Shown: positions 60,440 through 64,000 of the stretch, in pieces
Numbering within the stretch: position 1 is the first letter of the stretch
Layout of the letters: each line of letters starts with the position of its first letter
Source: Lachnospiraceae bacterium
GTDB taxonomy: Bacteria; Bacillota; Clostridia; Lachnospirales; Lachnospiraceae
Direction: 5' to 3'
Length of the DNA stretch: 64,000 nucleotides
Assembly (NCBI GenBank): GCA_017395635.1
Contig: JAFQOE010000004.1
Span: 21,609-85,608, forward strand
Position numbers and translations under genes: made by a program
The notes under the pieces: model-generated
Database searches by the model: none
What the model was told of the DNA's origin: nothing
What the model saw: only the letters and a program-made list of their open reading frames with translations

Positions 60440-62767
60440 TTATTCCTTAATGAGTGCATATGCTGAAATCTTTCTTATCGGCATACACAAAATAATACTT
60501 ATCATAATGTTTACTAAAATCTGAGCTACTGCAAATAGCATTAAAAAGCCAAATGAAATCTCAATATTATTTTTCATAACACCCAAAGTCTCAAAAATAA
60601 ACTGATAGATAGCAGGCATATAGAAAAGTGCCAACACACTTGAAAGCACGATTGCTATCATTGACACAGGCATAAACGAACCTGCTGTCTGTAAAATAAG
60701 CTGTGTGCTTGTGTAACCCATTGCTTTGTAAATGCCCATTTCCTGTCTTCTTTTTACAAGCAGGGACTTAATAACAATATATAGAATAAATAACACAACG
60801 AGAATTGTTACCGCAAAAATTGCCACTACAAGCACCACGGTGATCCCCATATACATATCCTGTGCTTCCGTTTGAAGTTTGTAAGAATTCACTATGTCTG
60901 TTACCAAAGCAGCGTAATCGGATTTATATTCCTTTGTAATCTTTTCGGCATTTTCAGCATTTTCAAGATACACATAGATGTATGGAGTCTGATTTTGGTT
61001 AAAGAGACTGTTGTAACCTTCTATGCTGAGTTCACAAAGCTCGCCCTGTAAGTTTACGCTTTGCACAAAGCCTATTACCTGAAAGCTTTTTGTGATGCCA
61101 TCCACCGTCACTCTGACTGTGTCGCCAATTTTAAAATTTTCTTCAAACGCACTGCCCAAAGCGATTTCATCTGCTTCTTTCGGATTTTCACCCATATAAC
61201 ATACATCATTTCTCACCTTTGAGAAGTCCTCGCAGGCAAAAGCAGTCACCGTTTTCTCTTCAATTCTAACAATTGCAGACATATATTTCAATGAATTTTG
61301 CACACGGTTATCGTTATCAAGTTTTAACTCAAGGTCACTCACGCTGTCACTTTTAGGATAAATAATCACATCTGCTACCTCGTCTGACAAAGCAGACATA
61401 AAGTTATCCGGATCAACTACTACATTGTAGAACAGTGTGCTTGAAAATGCTATGAGAACCGTCAGCACGAAAGACACCAAAAAGAGCATTACATTCTGTT
61501 TTGTAGAAGCTATCATCTGCTTTAAGACAAGCAGGATTTTTGTGTTGCCTCTGGTTTCTTCAAGCGGAAAATAATTTTGCTTTGTGTGTTTTGAACTAGT
61601 GTTACCTCTTAAGCCGTCAATAGGCTGAGTTTTCTTGATTTTTCGTGCAGATATATATGTGAAAAACGCAACAACACCGCAAAGAATACAAACTACACAT
61701 ACAAAACTCAGCAAATCAAAACTGACAGCAAAGGAAAAACCTGACTGAACAGTAAGCACCGAGCAAAGCACAGGGAGCAAAACGTAAGACAGAAAAGCGC
61801 CGAGGATTGCAAATAATAGCGAAACAATCGTATATGGTAGCGTGATACTCGCTATAATCTGGGCACTTGTATAACCTAGCGCTTTGAGCACGCTCATATT
61901 AGTAATTTCGGACTCAATGGCATTTTTAACGTTGAAGTTACTGAGAAATACGCTGACTGCAAGGATAATTAGTGCAAACGCAGCTAAAATCAAAACAAGC
62001 AGATCCGTAACCATTGTTCGTGTACTCTTTACGCTTTCGCTGTCTAGGATTGATAACACCATAGCACCTTTGTTTTCAATTACTTTGCTGACACCATCTT
62101 TCACTTTATCAAGACTTGCATCGCCCTTTACGCTCGTTGAATATTCAACCACAGCCTTGTCACTATAAGAATCCGCAAACTCTGCAAACTCTTCTTCTGG
62201 TAAATATGCACACAACAAACCCGAGCCGTAGTTGCCGTACTGCATTTCTTCAATCACACCTGCTACTGTGAAACTATGGGATTTACCTTCAATTACATAA
62301 ACGATTTCGTCACCCAAAGCAAATCCGCCAAAATTAGAAACATAAAGCGGAATATAGATTGGATTGTCAACATCATTTTCACTTTCACTCACAATCTCAA
62401 AATTGTTAAGAGTACGCTTATTGTCAATGTTATAAAACACTGTGTTCATTGAAAAATCTGCACCATTGAAATCCTTGACAGTAGCTTCTGTCATGATAGC
62501 AGTATGGCTTTCAGTTTTCTCTACATTTTCGATTTCATCAATTGCCTTTTCAAGTTCACTGTTGCTCTGAATCTCGGGAACAATTGCATTGATTGTTGCA
62601 GTGCTTAGTTCTTCAAACTTTCCATCATAAGCGCTGTCTACCTGACACAATAAAACCGCCGCACAATTCAATATTAGAGCAGTTATCAGAATGATAACAC
62701 CAAAAGATATAAAGGATGATTTCTCCTTTTTTAAGTTATATAAAATCTGATTTGCTATTTTTTTCAT
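60440..62767 (-). CDS. FtsX-like ABC transporter permease
   Basis: 775 aa with two FtsX-type units: an N-terminal helix (SFISFGVIILITALILNC) and a large extracellular domain of about 190 residues. Three helices follow (LLVLILAAFALIILAVSVFL onward), then a second N-terminal helix near 400, another extracellular domain and the final three helices. Such MacB/BceB-like permeases move peptides or antibiotics or serve as mechanotransducers. Conserved cytosolic motifs ALGYTSAQIIASI and AMGYTSTQLILQ are present in both halves. It starts 1 base after the ATPase stop; GAGATGGG is the likely site. Confidence 0.88.
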   Translation of the reverse strand: MKKIANQILYNLKKEKSSFISFGVIILITALILNCAAVLLCQVDSAYDGKFEELSTATINAIVPEIQSNSELEKAIDEIENVEKTESHTAIMTEATVKDFNGADFSMNTVFYNIDNKRTLNNFEIVSESENDVDNPIYIPLYVSNFGGFALGDEIVYVIEGKSHSFTVAGVIEEMQYGNYGSGLLCAYLPEEEFAEFADSYSDKAVVEYSTSVKGDASLDKVKDGVSKVIENKGAMVLSILDSESVKSTRTMVTDLLVLILAAFALIILAVSVFLSNFNVKNAIESEITNMSVLKALGYTSAQIIASITLPYTIVSLLFAILGAFLSYVLLPVLCSVLTVQSGFSFAVSFDLLSFVCVVCILCGVVAFFTYISARKIKKTQPIDGLRGNTSSKHTKQNYFPLEETRGNTKILLVLKQMIASTKQNVMLFLVSFVLTVLIAFSSTLFYNVVVDPDNFMSALSDEVADVIIYPKSDSVSDLELKLDNDNRVQNSLKYMSAIVRIEEKTVTAFACEDFSKVRNDVCYMGENPKEADEIALGSAFEENFKIGDTVRVTVDGITKSFQVIGFVQSVNLQGELCELSIEGYNSLFNQNQTPYIYVYLENAENAEKITKEYKSDYAALVTDIVNSYKLQTEAQDMYMGITVVLVVAIFAVTILVVLFILYIVIKSLLVKRRQEMGIYKAMGYTSTQLILQTAGSFMPVSMIAIVLSSVLALFYMPAIYQFIFETLGVMKNNIEISFGFLMLFAVAQILVNIMISIILCMPIRKISAYALIKE

Positions 62768-62768
62768 A

Positions 62769-63536
62769 TTACCATCCCATCTCCGTTAAAAAGTTATTGA
62801 GCTTTGTTTCTCGTTCTTTACTGTCATTTGTATAAACACCCAGGTCACACTCACCGTATATCTTGCCATCCTTAACATACAACACACGGTTGCCTCTTAA
62901 AGCTGTTTTTTTGTCGTGAGTTACCATTATAATGCTCTGACCAGCACCATGAAGCTTTGTAAAAACATCAAGAACTGCTGTTGAGTTATTTGAATTCAGT
63001 GCCCCTGTTGGTTCGTCAGCAAAGAGAAGCTTGGGTTTATTTATAACCGCCCTTACAATGCCTGCTCGCTGAGCCTCACCGCCCGACACTTGGGATGGGA
63101 AATTTTTGCGTGTTATCTCAGGAATATTAACAAGAGCAAAAAGCTCGTTGGCATATTTCACGGACTCCTTCTTGCCCTCTTCTGACAATGCACTCGCTGT
63201 AAGCACGTTATCCATAAGGCTCATCTTATCCAGAAGATAAATCTGCTGGAAAACAAAACCACAATTCTTTCGTCTAAAAACAGCAAGTTTATCATCATTT
63301 AAGGATGTAATTGTTTTGCCGTTCCAAACAACCTCGCCTGAGGTGGGTCTTTCCATTCCTGAAAGAGAGTACATAAGTGTGGATTTGCCTGCACCTGAAC
63401 TACCCATAATTACTGTGAAGTCACCCTTATATATATTAAGGTTCAGATTTTCAAAAATTGTCTGTTCTGTGTCACCTGTAATAAAACTCTTTTTAAGTTT
63501 CGTTGCTTTGATAATGATTTCTTTTTGGTTGCTCAT
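62769..63536 (-). CDS. ABC transporter ATP-binding protein (LolD/MacB type)
   Basis: About 255 aa. Walker A is IMGSSGAGKSTLMYSL, Q-loop VFQQIYLLDKMSL, signature SGGEAQRAGIVRAV, Walker B KLLFADEPTGALN and H-loop IMVTHDKKTA. These are typical of the LolD/MacB class that partners FtsX-like permeases. The start at 63536 is 7 bases behind GGAGGT; the longer frame adds 12 residues without a site. It is the first gene of a three-gene operon with the permease and the XRE regulator. Confidence 0.92.
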   Translation of the reverse strand: MSNQKEIIIKATKLKKSFITGDTEQTIFENLNLNIYKGDFTVIMGSSGAGKSTLMYSLSGMERPTSGEVVWNGKTITSLNDDKLAVFRRKNCGFVFQQIYLLDKMSLMDNVLTASALSEEGKKESVKYANELFALVNIPEITRKNFPSQVSGGEAQRAGIVRAVINKPKLLFADEPTGALNSNNSTAVLDVFTKLHGAGQSIIMVTHDKKTALRGNRVLYVKDGKIYGECDLGVYTNDSKERETKLNNFLTEMGW

Positions 63537-63623
63537 ACTAATACCTCCGTAAGCGTTTTGATTTACACTCACACATTACACAAAACGAAGATGTAGCACC
63601 ACCAACACCTGTTTACAAATACC

Positions 63624-63656
63624 AAAAGCGGACGCTACTTTCCGTAGCATCCGCTT
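63624..63656. terminator. Hairpin between the gene fragment and the ABC operon
   Basis: AAGCGGACGCTAC/GTAGCATCCGCTT stem with one mismatch; T-rich on the minus strand. Confidence 0.65.
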
Positions 63657-63669
63657 AAAATCAAGGTTT

Positions 63670-63873
63670 TCAACTTATAATCCCCGAATAAATCTTCTCT
63701 CCAAGAATAGCCTTGTCACGTGCATAGTAGACAAAGCTATTAAATTGCCAAATATCTTCTGAACGATAATTCTCTAGCAAGTTAATTTCTTCTGCCTTTT
63801 ACTCAATCAAAGACAGAAGAAAATTCAAATTAATTCGTGTTTTTCTCCAACCTTCCAGCATTTACGGAACTTC
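63670..63873 (-). pseudogene. Decayed gene fragment
   Basis: Reading the minus strand, an ATG near 63861 opens MLEGWRKTRINLNFLLSLIE and meets TAA. The same frame continues with EEINLLENYRSEDIWQFNSF then VYYARDKAILGEKIYSGIIS and a stop at 63670. The composition is protein-like and the frame is interrupted by a single stop. No long frame exists upstream to 64000 and I do not recognise the family. It is probably the remnant of a mobile or accessory gene. The rest of 63573-64000 holds only the hairpin above. Confidence 0.35.
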
Positions 63874-64000
63874 CCGCCCAAAGGCATCTATGTATTCTTC
63901 TCTTTTCCCTTGTTTTTTCCCTTATGCGGAAGTTATAAGGGAAATACTATTTTTTCTTTTCTGAAAATTTCTTACATTCCATTTCCATTCTTTTAAAATC

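Noticed and set aside
59734..62168. Plus-strand and minus-strand alternative frames within the ABC module
   Set aside because: They are shadows of the permease and XRE genes without ribosome-binding sites.

Overview
The window looks like chromosomal DNA of an anaerobic low-GC Clostridia species, most likely a Lachnospiraceae gut commensal. It is AT-rich and uses ATG, GTG and TTG starts behind strong GGAGG sites. It carries a pheST T-box leader, a PPi-type phosphofructokinase, a YesM/YesN-type sugar regulator, SpoIID and SpoVB-like proteins and DUF6320/DUF6142-type membrane proteins. I saw no rRNA, tRNA or CRISPR array. The family assignment is inferred from gene content only.

Layout. 1-1.8 kb: a BceRS-like two-component pair. 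2-3.5 kb: an SH3/3D cell-wall protein with a WalR-like box at its promoter. 3.7-7 kb (+): a pseudouridine synthase, then tyrA-aroA. 7.2-11.7 kb (-): an XRE membrane regulator, queA, a YdcF-like protein and a lipoprotein. 11.9-16.1 kb (-): pheS and pheT, separated by a small membrane gene and a palindromic repeat island, all behind a T-box. 16.1-19.4 kb (-): a YihY-type protein and a SpoIID protein. 19.5-19.75 kb (-): a probable 6S RNA. 19.9-21.1 kb (+): phosphofructokinase. 21.3-27.2 kb (-): an MBL/beta-CASP nuclease, a flippase and an aconitase-family hydratase.

27.3-37.3 kb (-) is a seven-gene sugar locus: chemoreceptor, membrane-anchored sugar-binding sensor, YesM-type kinase, YesN-type regulator, then the binding lipoprotein, ATPase and permease of a monosaccharide ABC importer. 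The arrangement matches the XylFII-LytS/YesN three-component logic with a chemoreceptor added. 37.4-39.2 kb: a transglutaminase-like exported protein and a divergent pair of small HTH regulators sharing repeated operator-like DNA. 39.4-52.6 kb (-): an M29-type aminopeptidase, HD hydrolase, DUF6142-like and VanZ proteins, an LTA-synthase-like sulfatase, a heterodimeric ABC exporter, a tandem-repeat coiled-coil protein, an ABC-F ATPase and an HSL-type esterase. 52.8-54.8 kb (-): a zinc-ribbon membrane protein coupled to a condensation-fold acyltransferase, which may form a poorly described acyl-ester system with the esterase. 54.9-56.9 kb (-): small orphan genes and an alpha/beta hydrolase.

57.0-59.4 kb (+) is an IS91-like element with a frameshifted tyrosine recombinase, a Y2 HUH transposase and a perfect hairpin over the recombinase ribosome-binding site. 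59.5-63.5 kb (-) is an FtsX-type ABC system with its own XRE/DUF4097-like regulator, followed by a decayed gene fragment. The IS and this fragment flank the module, so it is probably accessory DNA.

The most interesting points are the seven-gene sense/chemotaxis/import locus, the acyltransferase/DUF6320/esterase cluster, the RBS-sequestered and frameshifted IS91 recombinase, the insertion between pheS and pheT, and the WalR-like box at the 3D-domain gene. I found no clear new defence system.
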